Of a stretch of 64,000 bases of DNA, positions 50,031 to 60,267 are shown piece by piece. Each line of letters opens with the position of its first letter. The stretch's first letter is position 1. Location: the NCBI RefSeq assembly GCF_008727775.1, contig NZ_CP044232.1, positions 3,100,001-3,164,000 of the forward strand, in the 5' to 3' direction. The position numbers and the translations under genes are program-made. Source of the stretch: Microbacterium lushaniae (GTDB taxonomy: Bacteria; Actinomycetota; Actinomycetes; Actinomycetales; Microbacteriaceae). The notes beneath the pieces are model-generated. The model saw nothing but the letters and a program-made list of their open reading frames with translations. It was not told the origin of the DNA and searched no databases.

Positions 50031-51354
50031 GGCCTCCCGCGTCCGCACCGACCGAGGGCCAGTTCAGGTCTTCGGTCTCGGAGCGCTCGCCGGCGACGAT
50101 GTCCGTGAAGATCTGGCCGAGTCTCTCCGCGCGCGTGACGATCGTGTCGCCGGGCTGCAGGTACACCCCGGCCGCGTGGGCGTCGCGAACGTAGACCTTC
50201 AAAGCGGAGTCGACGATGGAATCGGCGTTGGTGCCGAAGCTGGCGACGTATTCCATGAACCCCAGGACACGCTGGCGGGTGTCGGGGGCGCGATAGATCA
50301 CGCCCTCCGGCGTCCCGCTCTGGATGATGGTGCCCCGGCTGATCACGCCGGGCGCCGCGGTGAGCGGAGTCTGCACGCCGTCGCTGTCCCACGTGCGGTC
50401 GCCGATGGCGAGGGTCCGCTCGATCAGAGTGGCCGCGTCCCAGACCATGTCGACGGGGTGGGCGCGCTGGCGCAGGTCGCCGTTGACGAAGAGGTCCAGC
50501 TCGAGCTCCCGGTAGAAGGTCTGCCAGTCGGCGGGGATCACGAACAGGTCGCCGGTGCTGAAGAAGCCGGGCTGGCTCTTCGCGTTGGTGAAGCCGGCCG
50601 CGTCGGTCAGGTTGTCAGGCTCGATCTGGCTGACGAGAAGCTCGCGGTCGGTCCAGTCGTTGGTGAGCATGAGGCCCATGTACTCGGGGATGCCGGTCTC
50701 CGCGGTGATGTCGTGCATCGCGACGAGGCCGAGTTCGACCTCATAGTCGAGCAGTCCCCCGACGCCGGCGGCCAGCGGCTCGTTCGAATCGGTGATCGCC
50801 CCCATCTTGGGGAAGAGGTAGGGCTCGTGGATGGTGGTCTCCTCCTGATGCTCGACGTAGTTGGTTCCGGTCCCGACATGGTGCTTGTGCGTCTCGATCG
50901 CCGTGAGCACCGCGGAGGCCTCCACCGTGACCGCGGGTTGCGACGCGTCGGTCGCGATGCCGTGGAGCGTCTCGTAGCCGAGCGCGTTGAAGGCGGTGAT
51001 CGGCTCGGTGTGAGCGGTGCCGGTGGCGGCACTGATATCGATCCCGGTGATCTCGCCGCCGGAGTAGTCGGTGACGGCGAGGACGGCGGGACCGGCGGCC
51101 GTGGCTACCCGCGCGAAGGTGAGCGCGATCGCCGGGTCGGCCACCCTGACCCCCTCGGTCGCGCCCGGCTCGATGGTCTCGGAGTAGACGAGGGGGAACT
51201 CCGGCGGGATGGAGCGGAGCACGCCATACGAACCGAGGCTCCCGACGACCAGCCCGGCCGCAACGATGCCGGTGATCATGAGGCCTTTGCGGTGGCGGCG
51301 CCCGAACGTGTCGCGCCTGTCGTTCGTCGTGCTACCGGTCGTGCTGGTCATCAT
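50008..51354 (-). CDS. membrane-anchored fumarylacetoacetate hydrolase-domain protein
   Basis: The protein of 448 residues has a basic lead, one membrane segment (GLMITGIVAAGLVVGSLGSY) and then a full FAH domain predicted outside the cytoplasm. The metal-binding GGLLDYEVELGLV, GFFSTGDLFVIP, the substrate-loop GTIIQSGTPEGVIYRAPD and LQPGDTIVTRAERLGQI match the catalytic core. FAH enzymes are normally cytoplasmic, so export is unusual. The start may be the first or second of two adjacent ATGs. It lies downstream of the two-component genes on the same strand, 125 nt from the response regulator stop. Confidence 0.85.
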   Translation of the reverse strand: MMTSTTGSTTNDRRDTFGRRHRKGLMITGIVAAGLVVGSLGSYGVLRSIPPEFPLVYSETIEPGATEGVRVADPAIALTFARVATAAGPAVLAVTDYSGGEITGIDISAATGTAHTEPITAFNALGYETLHGIATDASQPAVTVEASAVLTAIETHKHHVGTGTNYVEHQEETTIHEPYLFPKMGAITDSNEPLAAGVGGLLDYEVELGLVAMHDITAETGIPEYMGLMLTNDWTDRELLVSQIEPDNLTDAAGFTNAKSQPGFFSTGDLFVIPADWQTFYRELELDLFVNGDLRQRAHPVDMVWDAATLIERTLAIGDRTWDSDGVQTPLTAAPGVISRGTIIQSGTPEGVIYRAPDTRQRVLGFMEYVASFGTNADSIVDSALKVYVRDAHAAGVYLQPGDTIVTRAERLGQIFTDIVAGERSETEDLNWPSVGADAGGLSPGARG

Positions 51355-51479
51355 GCTCCCCCTGCTCGGGTCTTGGCCGCTCCCTGCGACAGTTCCCCGA
51401 AGGTACGAGCAGAATGCCGGGTGGGTCCTCACCCGACGGGTGGTCTTTCCCCGTACGCGGGTAGGGGCTCCGGCGATCG

Positions 51480-52154
51480 TCAGCCGGACGCACCGGGCCT
51501 GACGAGCCCGGTGTCGTAGGCGAGCATCACGGCGTGGATACGGTCGCGCAGGTGCAGCTTGGACAGGATGCGGCTGACATGGCTTTTCGCGGTCTGTTCC
51601 GCCATGAACAGCTCCTTGCCGATCTCGGCGTTCGACCGCCCGGTGGCGATCAGCAGGAACACCTCGCGCTCACGGTCGGTGAGGCTGTTGAAGACGGTCG
51701 TGGACTGCAATCCGGTCGGCTTGCTCGCGACGAAGTCCTCGATGAGTCGGCGGGTCACGCGCGGGGATAGGAGGGAATCGCCTCCCGCGACGATGTGCAC
51801 CGCGGAGGTGAGCTCGTGGGCGTCGGCGTCCTTCAACAGGAAGCCGCTGGCGCCGGCCTCAAGCGCCGCGTAAACGTACTCGTCGATATCGAACGTCGTG
51901 AGCATGACCACGCGCGGAATGTTCGCGGTCCCCGCGGGGCGCGTCAACTGACGGGTTGCGTCGATTCCGTTCATCTTCGGCATGCGCACGTCCATCAGCA
52001 CGACGTCGGGATGAAGCACGCGGTTCCGCACGAGCGCTTCCTCGCCGTCCCCCGCCTCGCCGACGACGGCGATGCCGTCCGCTGCCCCGAGGATGGCGGA
52101 CATCCCCGCCCGGTACATCGGCTGGTCGTCCACGATGAGCACCCGGACGGTCAT
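51480..52154 (-). CDS. NarL/LuxR-type response regulator
   Basis: The protein of 224 residues has a receiver domain with acidic pair Asp9-Asp10, phospho-acceptor Asp55 in VVLMDVRMPKMNG and Lys in FLLKDADA, then a LuxR helix-turn-helix (LTDREREVFLLIATGRSNAE, KSHVSRILSKLHLRDR). Its ATG overlaps the kinase stop as ATGA. It is activated by the kinase encoded immediately upstream; the target may be the FAH-domain gene that follows, judged only by position. Confidence 0.93.
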   Translation of the reverse strand: MTVRVLIVDDQPMYRAGMSAILGAADGIAVVGEAGDGEEALVRNRVLHPDVVLMDVRMPKMNGIDATRQLTRPAGTANIPRVVMLTTFDIDEYVYAALEAGASGFLLKDADAHELTSAVHIVAGGDSLLSPRVTRRLIEDFVASKPTGLQSTTVFNSLTDREREVFLLIATGRSNAEIGKELFMAEQTAKSHVSRILSKLHLRDRIHAVMLAYDTGLVRPGASG

Positions 52155-53398
52155 GGCGTCTCCACTCGGCTTTCGATCGCGGCGGGGAGGACGGCAGTCA
52201 CCAGGTAGCCGCCGTCGGGCGTCGGCCCGGTCGTCACGTGTCCTCCTAGGAGGCTCACGCGTTCTCGCATGCCCCGCAATCCCTGGCCGCCTCGGTCGAC
52301 GATCGGCATTCCGGCCGCGGCGCCGGTCACGCGTCCGGGTCCGACGTTGCGCACCTCGATGAGAACCGATTCCTCGCCGACGCTCACTCTCACCGTCGTC
52401 GGAGCGCCCGCAGCATGTCGCACGACATTGCTGAGGGCTTCTTGGACGATGCGGTATGCGGTCAGCTGCACGAGGGAGCTGGCTGTGAACGCGCGGGGAT
52501 CCGTGACCATCTCGACATCGGTTCCGGCGCGCGACGCAGACTGCGCGAGTTCGGACAGCTCGGTGAGCTGGGGCTGCGGTAGCAGGTCGGCATCCTCGTC
52601 GCCCGAGCGGAGAGCGCCCAGGAGATGCCTCATCTCGGACAACGCCGTGCGCGCGGAGCGGGCGATGTCGGTGAACTCCTCCTCGATGGCAGACGGCGCG
52701 GCGTCCCGGAGGCGGAAGGGTGCGGAGATCGCCTGCATGTGGATGATGGACATGCTGTGGGCGACGACGTCGTGCAGCTCGCGCGCGATGCGCCCGCGTT
52801 CCTCGACGTACAGGCGCTGCGCGTGCTCGAGTTCGATATCGCGGCGTGCTCGTGCGAGATCACTGCGAATGCGGGCTCTCTGGCCCACGGCGATCGCCGC
52901 AGCCAGAACGGTGACCGTGTAGCTGCTGTAGATGATCAGATTGCTGCCCCACTGATCGGGTGAGGCATACTGCGCGGGGGACGCGGCGATCACCGCGGCG
53001 AGCACGACGATGCTCACCCACCACACGGTCAGCGACACGATCCAGCGTTCGCGGATCCCGAGAAGGAGGATGAGGGCGCCCAGCGAGATCAGTCCGGTGA
53101 CGGGCAGCGGCCACGGCCCTTCGGAAAAGCCGCGCGTCGCGAGGGCGAGCGCGACGATGGAGGCGAGATGCACAGCGGCGCCGACGAGCGGCCGGAAGAT
53201 CGTGAGAATCAGCGAGCCGGACTGAACGGTGCAGATCGCGAAGGCCACCAGAAGGGGAACGTCGTAGACCGCGGTCGTGATCGGAACCGCGGCGGTGAAC
53301 AGTGTCGTGCAGAATGCGACAGCCGTGCACCAAGCCCAGAACGGCAGTTCCACATTCGATTGGTGCCCGGCCGCTCTCGTGTTCGTCGCGCTGGTCAC
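52151..53398 (-). CDS. sensor histidine kinase (HisKA_3 type)
   Basis: The protein of 415 residues has about six membrane segments in the first 165 residues, a coiled region ARARRDIELEHAQRLYVEER, the HisKA_3 dimerisation box RIARELHDVVAHSMSIIHMQ with the phosphorylated His, and a HATPase domain (RIVQEALSNVVRHA, GGQGLRGMRERVSLLGG). No sensor domain is seen outside the membrane, so it may sense a membrane or cell-wall signal. The GTG at 53398 has a GAGAGGG site. Confidence 0.93.
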   Translation of the reverse strand: MTSATNTRAAGHQSNVELPFWAWCTAVAFCTTLFTAAVPITTAVYDVPLLVAFAICTVQSGSLILTIFRPLVGAAVHLASIVALALATRGFSEGPWPLPVTGLISLGALILLLGIRERWIVSLTVWWVSIVVLAAVIAASPAQYASPDQWGSNLIIYSSYTVTVLAAAIAVGQRARIRSDLARARRDIELEHAQRLYVEERGRIARELHDVVAHSMSIIHMQAISAPFRLRDAAPSAIEEEFTDIARSARTALSEMRHLLGALRSGDEDADLLPQPQLTELSELAQSASRAGTDVEMVTDPRAFTASSLVQLTAYRIVQEALSNVVRHAAGAPTTVRVSVGEESVLIEVRNVGPGRVTGAAAGMPIVDRGGQGLRGMRERVSLLGGHVTTGPTPDGGYLVTAVLPAAIESRVETP

Positions 53399-53521
53399 GA
53401 TCGCCCTCTCCGGCCGGCAGAGCGGCCTTCGCCGTTACGCTACGGCCGATCTCGTGCCGCGTCATCACCCGGTCGTGGGTCTCGGCCCCGTACCGCCGTA
53501 TGGTGAGGCAGCTGCCGGCGG

Positions 53522-53551
53522 GACATTGCGCCTGCGAGTGGGCGCAATGTC
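53522..53551 (-). terminator. hairpin terminator after membrane protein gene
   Basis: Perfect 11-bp arms GACATTGCGCC and GGCGCAATGTC surround an 8-nt loop, 8 nt beyond the stop codon at 53560 on the minus strand. It separates that gene from the two-component operon. Confidence 0.7.
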
Positions 53552-53559
53552 TCGGCGGA

Positions 53560-54108
53560 TCAGTGCAGGAAGGTCTCGGCGGCGATGATTCCGGCGCCGA
53601 AGCCCGCGGTCGTCACTGCCGCGAACAGCGAGCGCCGCATCGAAGCGTAGCGGTTACGCAGAGACAGGAAACCGACGATAGCGAGCGTGACAATCCCGGT
53701 TGTGAGGCTCAGTGCGTATGCCATCGGCGAGGGCAGCACCCCGATCACTGCGAGGACGAGGGGGATGGCGGGAGCGATGCACGCCTCGAGAAGGGGGATG
53801 TGACGCCTCATCTCATGCCACACCGTCGCGATGCCGGTCGGCACCGTGGCGCTGGGGGTGTGCTGGTCGGCGAGGACTGCCGAGTAGACGTGTGCGCACC
53901 AGAAGAGGACGACAGCGCTCGAGGAGTAGATCAGCATCTTCCACGCGGGATAGTCGGCGACGAACGTCGCACCGACGACGGCAACGAAGAGCACAAGACC
54001 GTGGACGGCGTACTCGAGAGCCTCGGGGCCGATGGCCCGGGCCGCCCGCAGCGGGCTCAGGAGCCGTGTCGAGGCATCGGAGCTCAGCGATGCTGGGGTG
54101 TCGGTCAT
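53560..54108 (-). CDS. membrane protein, unknown function
   Basis: The protein of 182 residues has four to five membrane segments (YAVHGLVLFVAVVGATFVAD, MLIYSSSAVVLFWCAHVY, IAPAIPLVLAVIGVLPSPM, LTTGIVTLAIVGFLSL, LFAAVTTAGFGAGIIAAE). I do not recognise a family. The ATG at 54108 has a GAAGGA site 9 nt away, better than the in-frame ATG at 54117. It is followed by a strong hairpin. Confidence 0.78.
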   Translation of the reverse strand: MTDTPASLSSDASTRLLSPLRAARAIGPEALEYAVHGLVLFVAVVGATFVADYPAWKMLIYSSSAVVLFWCAHVYSAVLADQHTPSATVPTGIATVWHEMRRHIPLLEACIAPAIPLVLAVIGVLPSPMAYALSLTTGIVTLAIVGFLSLRNRYASMRRSLFAAVTTAGFGAGIIAAETFLH

Positions 54109-54323
54109 GATTGTCATCCTTCGAGTCCGTCTCGGTCGCTGCGGCGTGATGTCGAAACGGTACGACCGCGCGGGCGCCGCGCACGTCACCCATCGGTACT
54201 GCGGAGGGGCATACCGCGGACCACGCTGATCGACACCACGGGTGGAGGCGCGGCTGCGATGCAGATGCCTAGTGTCCTGACACGGCCGGATGAGCCGGTC
54301 GAAAAAGAGAAGGGAACACTCTC

Positions 54324-54608
54324 ATGAGCGAGAACAGCCACAAGGCGTACGAGGAGTTCGAAGTCGATGCCGAGGACGCGGTCACCCGCGTTCGCGAGAT
54401 CGTTCGTGAGGGCAACGTCAGCCGCCTCTTCGTCAAGCGCGATACCGGGGAGACCATCCTCGAAGTGCCACTCACGGCCGGCGTCGCTGTGGCCACGGTC
54501 GGCCTCTTCCTGGCTCCGGTCCTCGTGGCCGTCGGTGCCGTCGCGGCCCTCGTGACCCGCGTCACGATCGGAGTCGAGCGCCACGTGATCACCGAGACCG
54601 TGGCTTGA
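54324..54608 (+). CDS. DUF4342 family protein
   Basis: The protein of 94 residues has an acidic N-terminus, the DUF4342 core RVREIVREGNVSRLFVKRDT and GETILEVPLTAGVAVATVGL, and one hydrophobic hairpin-like segment FLAPVLVAVGAVAALVTRVT. The function is unknown, probably a small membrane-associated protein. The ATG at 54324 has an AGAAGGGA site. A 16-bp terminator hairpin follows. Confidence 0.9.
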   Translation: MSENSHKAYEEFEVDAEDAVTRVREIVREGNVSRLFVKRDTGETILEVPLTAGVAVATVGLFLAPVLVAVGAVAALVTRVTIGVERHVITETVA

Positions 54609-54626
54609 CGCCCCAGCACGGATATG

Positions 54627-54665
54627 CGAAGAAGCCCGGACCTGCAAGGGGTCCGGGCTTCTTCG
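54627..54665. terminator. strong bidirectional terminator
   Basis: CGAAGAAGCCCGGACC pairs perfectly with GGTCCGGGCTTCTTCG around a 7-nt loop TGCAAGG, a 16-bp stem beginning 18 nt after the DUF4342 stop. The 3' arm ends TTCTTCG in place of a T-run. Confidence 0.85.
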
Positions 54666-54675
54666 TCCTGCGCGG

Positions 54676-54774
54676 TCATCCCGCCTCGGCAGCCTGCTCG
54701 ATGTGGGCGATCTCTCGGCGGGTGATGCCCTCCATGTAGCGCTTCCACAGCGGCGCGCTCCCGCCATCGGCGAC
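54676..54774 (-). pseudogene. 33-codon gene fragment, HTH-like
   Basis: A minus-strand stretch reads APLWKRYMEGITRREIAHIE followed by QAAEAG and a stop, between two in-frame stops and without a start codon. The segment looks like the beginning of a helix-turn-helix regulator (LWKRYMxGxTRREIA). It is flanked on its upstream side by a truncated membrane protein frame, so it appears to be debris of a rearrangement. Confidence 0.4.
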
Positions 54775-54779
54775 TCAAC

Positions 54780-54991
54780 AGGACTTGACCCGCCCCGGTG
54801 CGCGACCCGGCGTTGGGTGTCCGCGCCGGCCCTGTGCGCCGGGTTCGCACCCACACCACCGCGGGCGCGAGGACAATCATGACGGCGGGCAGCAGCGTCG
54901 TCACCGTTCCGACGCCCGCCGAGCGATCGTACGCGGCGTTGACGTCCACGTGCAGCGCGGCGTCGAAGATGATCCCAACGTGTTGACCCAC
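54780..54991 (-). pseudogene. 3'-truncated small membrane protein gene
   Basis: From a GTG at 54991 the frame reads MGQHVGIIFDAALHVDVNAA, then YDRSAGVGTVTTLLPAVMIV and LAPAVVWVRTRRTGPARTPN, with clear coding-type third positions and one membrane segment. The frame then runs on without its own stop through the fragment at 54676 and the terminator, so the original 3' end is lost. It starts 10 nt after the stop of the DUF1345-like gene and was probably coupled to it. Confidence 0.5.
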
Positions 54992-55001
54992 GGAGCGACC
55001 G

Positions 55002-56515
<1,514 letters not shown>

Positions 56516-56554
56516 CAACGCCAAATCCAAACCCCGCTTATCGGGGGATTTTCT

Positions 56555-56578
56555 GCGGACACGGAGGGATTTGAACCC
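56555..56578 (-). other. tRNA 3'-end-like attachment site remnant
   Basis: On the minus strand GGTTCAAATCCCTCCGTGTC followed by CGCA has the T-loop (TTCAAAT), half the T-stem and a seven-base acceptor strand of a tRNA, with discriminator G as in tRNA-Ser. No anticodon or D-arm precedes it, so it is not a gene. Directly downstream CCCCG-ATAAG-CGGGG (56546-56532) resembles a tRNA terminator. Next to the broken integrase, this is best read as an att site left by integration into a tRNA gene. Confidence 0.55.
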
Positions 56579-56745
56579 CACCTCGCATCTGGCGTCGGGC
56601 TCAGCGATGTTCGCGTTGATTCGATGCAGCTCGCGGTCCCATTCTGTGACGTTCAGCTATGTCGGGAGTCGTTCAGGTTTACGCACTTCCTACGCAACGA
56701 CATCGGCGATTTGGCCACGATCGCGCTTGTCGTACTCAGGCTAGG

Positions 56746-57957
56746 TCAGAGCGTGACCCCGAGCGAGAACGTCGTTGCTGCGGCTGCCGCACCGAGAACC
56801 GCTGACTGGGCGCCATTCTCATCGAAGCGGATCTCCGGAGCAGACTTCAGCGCAGGCATCGCGCGAATTGCGACCCGGGCGCGCAGCTGGGCGAGGAAGC
56901 GGTCACCGGCGCCCACAACGTCCCCATGCAGGATGAAGAGGGGCACGGAAAGCGTGTGGAACAGATTGACCACACCGACGGCGACATGGTCGGCGTACTC
57001 GTCGATGATCTGCCGCGCGACTTCGTCGCCGGACCGGTCGAGTTCCGCGAGGAGTCGCGGTGTCATTTCGTGTCCGACGCTCAACTCCGCGAACGCCGAT
57101 CGACCGCGCAGCCACCGCAGGGAGGCGATCGTCTCCCAACACCCGATGAGACCGCAGTGGCAGCGCTCGCCGTTCAGGTCCACCACCGTGTGTCCGATCT
57201 CAGAGCCGATTAGCGGACCGCGGTGTAGCCGCCCGTCGAGCATGATGCCGGCGCCAATTCCTTCACCGATCTGCAGGGCCGTGAACTCCCGTTCTCCCCG
57301 AGCCTGACCGAACCAGCGCTGACCGAGGGCGAGTGCGCGTGCGTCGTCCTCCAGAACGACCGTCGTGTTGAAGGCATCCGCCAGCTGAGTGGGCAGCTGA
57401 GAGCCCACAAGAGGGGGCAGAGTCGTGGAGGCTACGATGTCGCCGTCGGGATTGAAGAAGGCGGGGATGGTGAGACCGATCGCGGCGAGTCCCGCCTCGG
57501 CCGTGGACAGCGTTGCGCTTATGACCTCCAAGGCCGCATCGTCGAACCCGTCCGATTGGGTGGGGAGTGGGCTGCACTCATGGGTAATGATGTTCCCTTG
57601 CATGTCTATGACTGCGACGTCGATCCCGCCCGGCTGGATGACCACGGCACCGAAGTGGCCCACGGCGCGGAACCACAGCGGGCGGGAGGGCTTACCAGCC
57701 CGACCAGGGGTGGACTTCACCGGCAGTTCCTCGAGACGCCCCTGCTCCAGGAGCCCCGCGACGACGCCACCGATGCTTGCGCGAGTCACGCCGCTGAGCC
57801 GAGCGAGTTCCGCGCGAGAGAGCGGGCCGTGGTCGGCCAGCGACTGGAGGACGACGGCCTGATTGGCCCCTGCCACGTCCGTCGTTGACAGAAGGCCGCT
57901 GCGCGTGCGCGGGCCGAGGGACACGACACGGCCGGGCAAGTCGGTTGCACTGGTCAC
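56746..57957 (-). CDS. ROK family transcriptional regulator
   Basis: The protein of 403 residues has an N-terminal winged helix (GPLSRAELARLSGVTRASIG, GVVAGLLEQGRLEELPVKST) and a ROK sugar-binding domain with LQIGEGIGAGIMLDG, EIGHTVVDLNGERCHCG and CGLIGCWETIAS. It would repress the sugar operon until the inducing sugar binds. The GTG at 57957 overlaps the stop of the ceramidase-like gene as GTGA. It is the last gene of the operon transcribed from the right. Confidence 0.9.
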   Translation of the reverse strand: MTSATDLPGRVVSLGPRTRSGLLSTTDVAGANQAVVLQSLADHGPLSRAELARLSGVTRASIGGVVAGLLEQGRLEELPVKSTPGRAGKPSRPLWFRAVGHFGAVVIQPGGIDVAVIDMQGNIITHECSPLPTQSDGFDDAALEVISATLSTAEAGLAAIGLTIPAFFNPDGDIVASTTLPPLVGSQLPTQLADAFNTTVVLEDDARALALGQRWFGQARGEREFTALQIGEGIGAGIMLDGRLHRGPLIGSEIGHTVVDLNGERCHCGLIGCWETIASLRWLRGRSAFAELSVGHEMTPRLLAELDRSGDEVARQIIDEYADHVAVGVVNLFHTLSVPLFILHGDVVGAGDRFLAQLRARVAIRAMPALKSAPEIRFDENGAQSAVLGAAAAATTFSLGVTL

Positions 57958-59323
57958 AGTCCGCCTATCGTGTCACTCGTCGCCTCTGTTGGGGCGAACG
58001 CGAGCCGTACTGCGGCATCTGCGAGTCGCTCGACGGTGCCGAGGGCGTATCGCGTGCTCCCTACCTCGTAGCCGTGCTCGGCGAAGGCTTCCGCAGGGGG
58101 CAGATAGCTCGGCGCCGCGTTGGCATAACCCACGAGGAGGGCGGTGTCTCCCACCCTGGCGCGAAGACTACGTGCTGTGGAGATATGCGGTTCGCCCGGA
58201 AGCGCGATGATCTGCAGCATGGGTCCCACTCGGAACACCTGAACAGGCAGGGTATTGTGGCCTCCGCGTGGGAAGTCGATACCGAGTACCGGGCTGTGCG
58301 ACGCCATCAGATCGTCGATCCAGCAGGCCTGTCTCACAGCAACTGCACGCTCCCGCTCCCCCTCGGAGCGGGCACTGATCTCTGCGGCTAGGGCCACCTC
58401 CAACGCACGCCGGCTGGCATCCGGGCCGACGATAGGCTTCGCGTCCACGTCAACATGTGCGATGGTCGCGCTCATCCGGTCTACCGGCAGCATTACCGAT
58501 GGCGACCCGTCGCGCACCGGCAACACGGCGTCCCTGCTCAAGTTCATGGTGAAGGCGGGCTGGGCATAACGGAGGCCGGAAAGCGCGGCGGAAGCTGCAG
58601 CGGCCCCGATCTGCTTTCCGAATAGCTGCATGTCACGCGCCGAGTGATCTTGGAAGACGGGGTTCACGTCGCCGGCAAAGCCTTGAAGGAATATCGCGGT
58701 GCCGCCGCAGAACTCCTCGACGGTGTCGCGAACGACGCCCGGGTAGTCGCGCGAATACTCAAGATTGTCCGCTGTCAAGAGGGTGGGGTGACAGGCGAAG
58801 CTAACCAGAGTCGCGATGAGCTCGCCTGTCGGCGCGACGGCTGACAGGACGGAACCAGAATCGTCTACCGGTGCGGCGGGATCTCGACGGCTTCGCGCTA
58901 GGCCTGGTGCCGAGAATTCTCCGCGCACCAGCACCGCATGCAGCGCCCCGTCCCGGGCGCGCGCGGCTGAGAGCACAGCGGCATCCGAGACCCGCTCGTA
59001 GACTGCGGCGTTGTCGGGGTGGGGCCTATTGCCGGACCGCAGTGAGTGTGTGTGGCAGTCACCATCACCGCCTCGGGCGGTACGTTCAACCGCTCGGAAA
59101 TGCCGTCCGCGATCAGCAGAGTCAGCGCGACAGGCACGTAGAGAAGATCCAACGCGACGATCACGAGTGTGTCGAGGTCCTTTTCTAGGACGACAACCCG
59201 GCACTCCAGGTCGTCGAGCGTTCCCGTCGCCCCTGAGGCGCGCGCGGCGTAGCCGCCCATGATACGCCCCGGTCCGGGGGTGATTACGGCGCTGGCTGCG
59301 CCGACGAGGAGAGGGGAGGTCAT
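57954..59323 (-). pseudogene. neutral/alkaline ceramidase-like protein gene, frameshifted
   Basis: The first part (from ATG 59323) reads LLVGAASAVITPGPGRIMGG to MVTATHTHCGPAIG, the typical N-terminus and THTHCGP motif of the neutral ceramidase N-terminal family. The rest continues one frame over as PHPDNAAVYERVSDAAVLSA, with LVSFACHPTLLTADNLEYSR, FLQGFAGDVNPV and LPGEPH to the stop at 57954. The frames join at about 59012-59035 in the run GGCCCCACCCCG, consistent with loss of one base. Intact relatives are amidohydrolase-like proteins found in sugar operons. It overlaps the ROK kinase gene as ATGA. A sequencing error cannot be excluded. Confidence 0.8.
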
Positions 59324-60267
59324 CGATCCCCTACCCAGTCTTCGCCGAGAGCTCGAACCACCTCAGAGTCACGCTCGCAGATCGCCGCCGCTCCATGAAG
59401 GACGCTGTGCTCACCGAAGAGCGACCTTTCGATTGATATGCGGCTGCCCGTCTCAACGAGGAGCCGCTGCCGAAGCGGCTCAAAGAGACCGGCATGGACC
59501 ATAACTCCTCCCCCCAACACCAAGACGCTCGCCTCCGATTCTCGCGAGGCATTGGCGATGGCCGTGGTGAGATAGCCGAGCGCATCGCCGATCACCGTGC
59601 GCGCACGCACGTCTCCCGCATCGCAGGCTCTGACGACATCACTCACGGTCAGTTCGTCCGGCGAGGTGAGCGGAACAGCGTCGATCCGGCTGAGTTCCGC
59701 GTAGCGACGCACGATGCTCGAACCGGATCCATACGCCTCGAGGCAACCGCGTCTGCCACAGCCGCAGATCTCAGCATCGGGCGCCTGATCAACCCGGACA
59801 TGGCCGAGTTCACGGTCGCCGTTTCCGGCTAACCAGTCCAGACGACGCTCCCGGACGACTCCCATGCCGATTCCGGTCGAGATCGTCACGTACAGGCCGT
59901 TCTCATGAGCGCGGCGCGAGCGGTGGGTCAACTCAGCGACGGTCGCGGCGGTGGCGTCCCCGACCAGCTCGACGCGGCAGCCGAGCAATTCGCGCAAGCG
60001 GTCACGCAGCGGGTAATCGATGAAAGGGAGGTTCGACGCCCGACGGACCCGCCCCAACCCGACGTCCAGGTACCCTGCGCTTGCGACCACTGCGCGTTCT
60101 CCTGCACGAATCTCCCAGAAGCGAAGAGCGTCGGAGATCTGGTCGGCCAACGCGTCGGCGCCGTGCTCCACGTCCGTCGCCCAACGTCGAGAGTTCTCGG
60201 GGCTCGCCGACGACGCGGAAACGACCTTCGTTCCCCCCACGTCAACGACCGCTCCTGCTCGCGTCAT
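59320..60267 (-). CDS. ROK family sugar kinase
   Basis: The protein of 315 residues has the ATP-binding DVGGTK motif at about 9-14, ISTGIGMGVV, the substrate region ELGHVRV and the ROK zinc signature CGCGRRGCLEAYGSG. It phosphorylates a hexose or amino sugar such as glucose, N-acetylglucosamine or N-acetylmannosamine. Its ATG lies 4 nt beyond the stop of the SIS gene region, and its own stop overlaps the ceramidase-like start. It is coupled on both sides. Confidence 0.9.
   Translation of the reverse strand: MTRAGAVVDVGGTKVVSASSASPENSRRWATDVEHGADALADQISDALRFWEIRAGERAVVASAGYLDVGLGRVRRASNLPFIDYPLRDRLRELLGCRVELVGDATAATVAELTHRSRRAHENGLYVTISTGIGMGVVRERRLDWLAGNGDRELGHVRVDQAPDAEICGCGRRGCLEAYGSGSSIVRRYAELSRIDAVPLTSPDELTVSDVVRACDAGDVRARTVIGDALGYLTTAIANASRESEASVLVLGGGVMVHAGLFEPLRQRLLVETGSRISIERSLFGEHSVLHGAAAICERDSEVVRALGEDWVGDR

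Noticed and set aside
56555..56640. Possible complete tRNA gene on the minus strand
   Set aside because: Only the T-loop, half stem and acceptor strand are recognisable; no anticodon arm, D-arm or 5' acceptor strand pairs with it, so it was kept as an attachment-site remnant.
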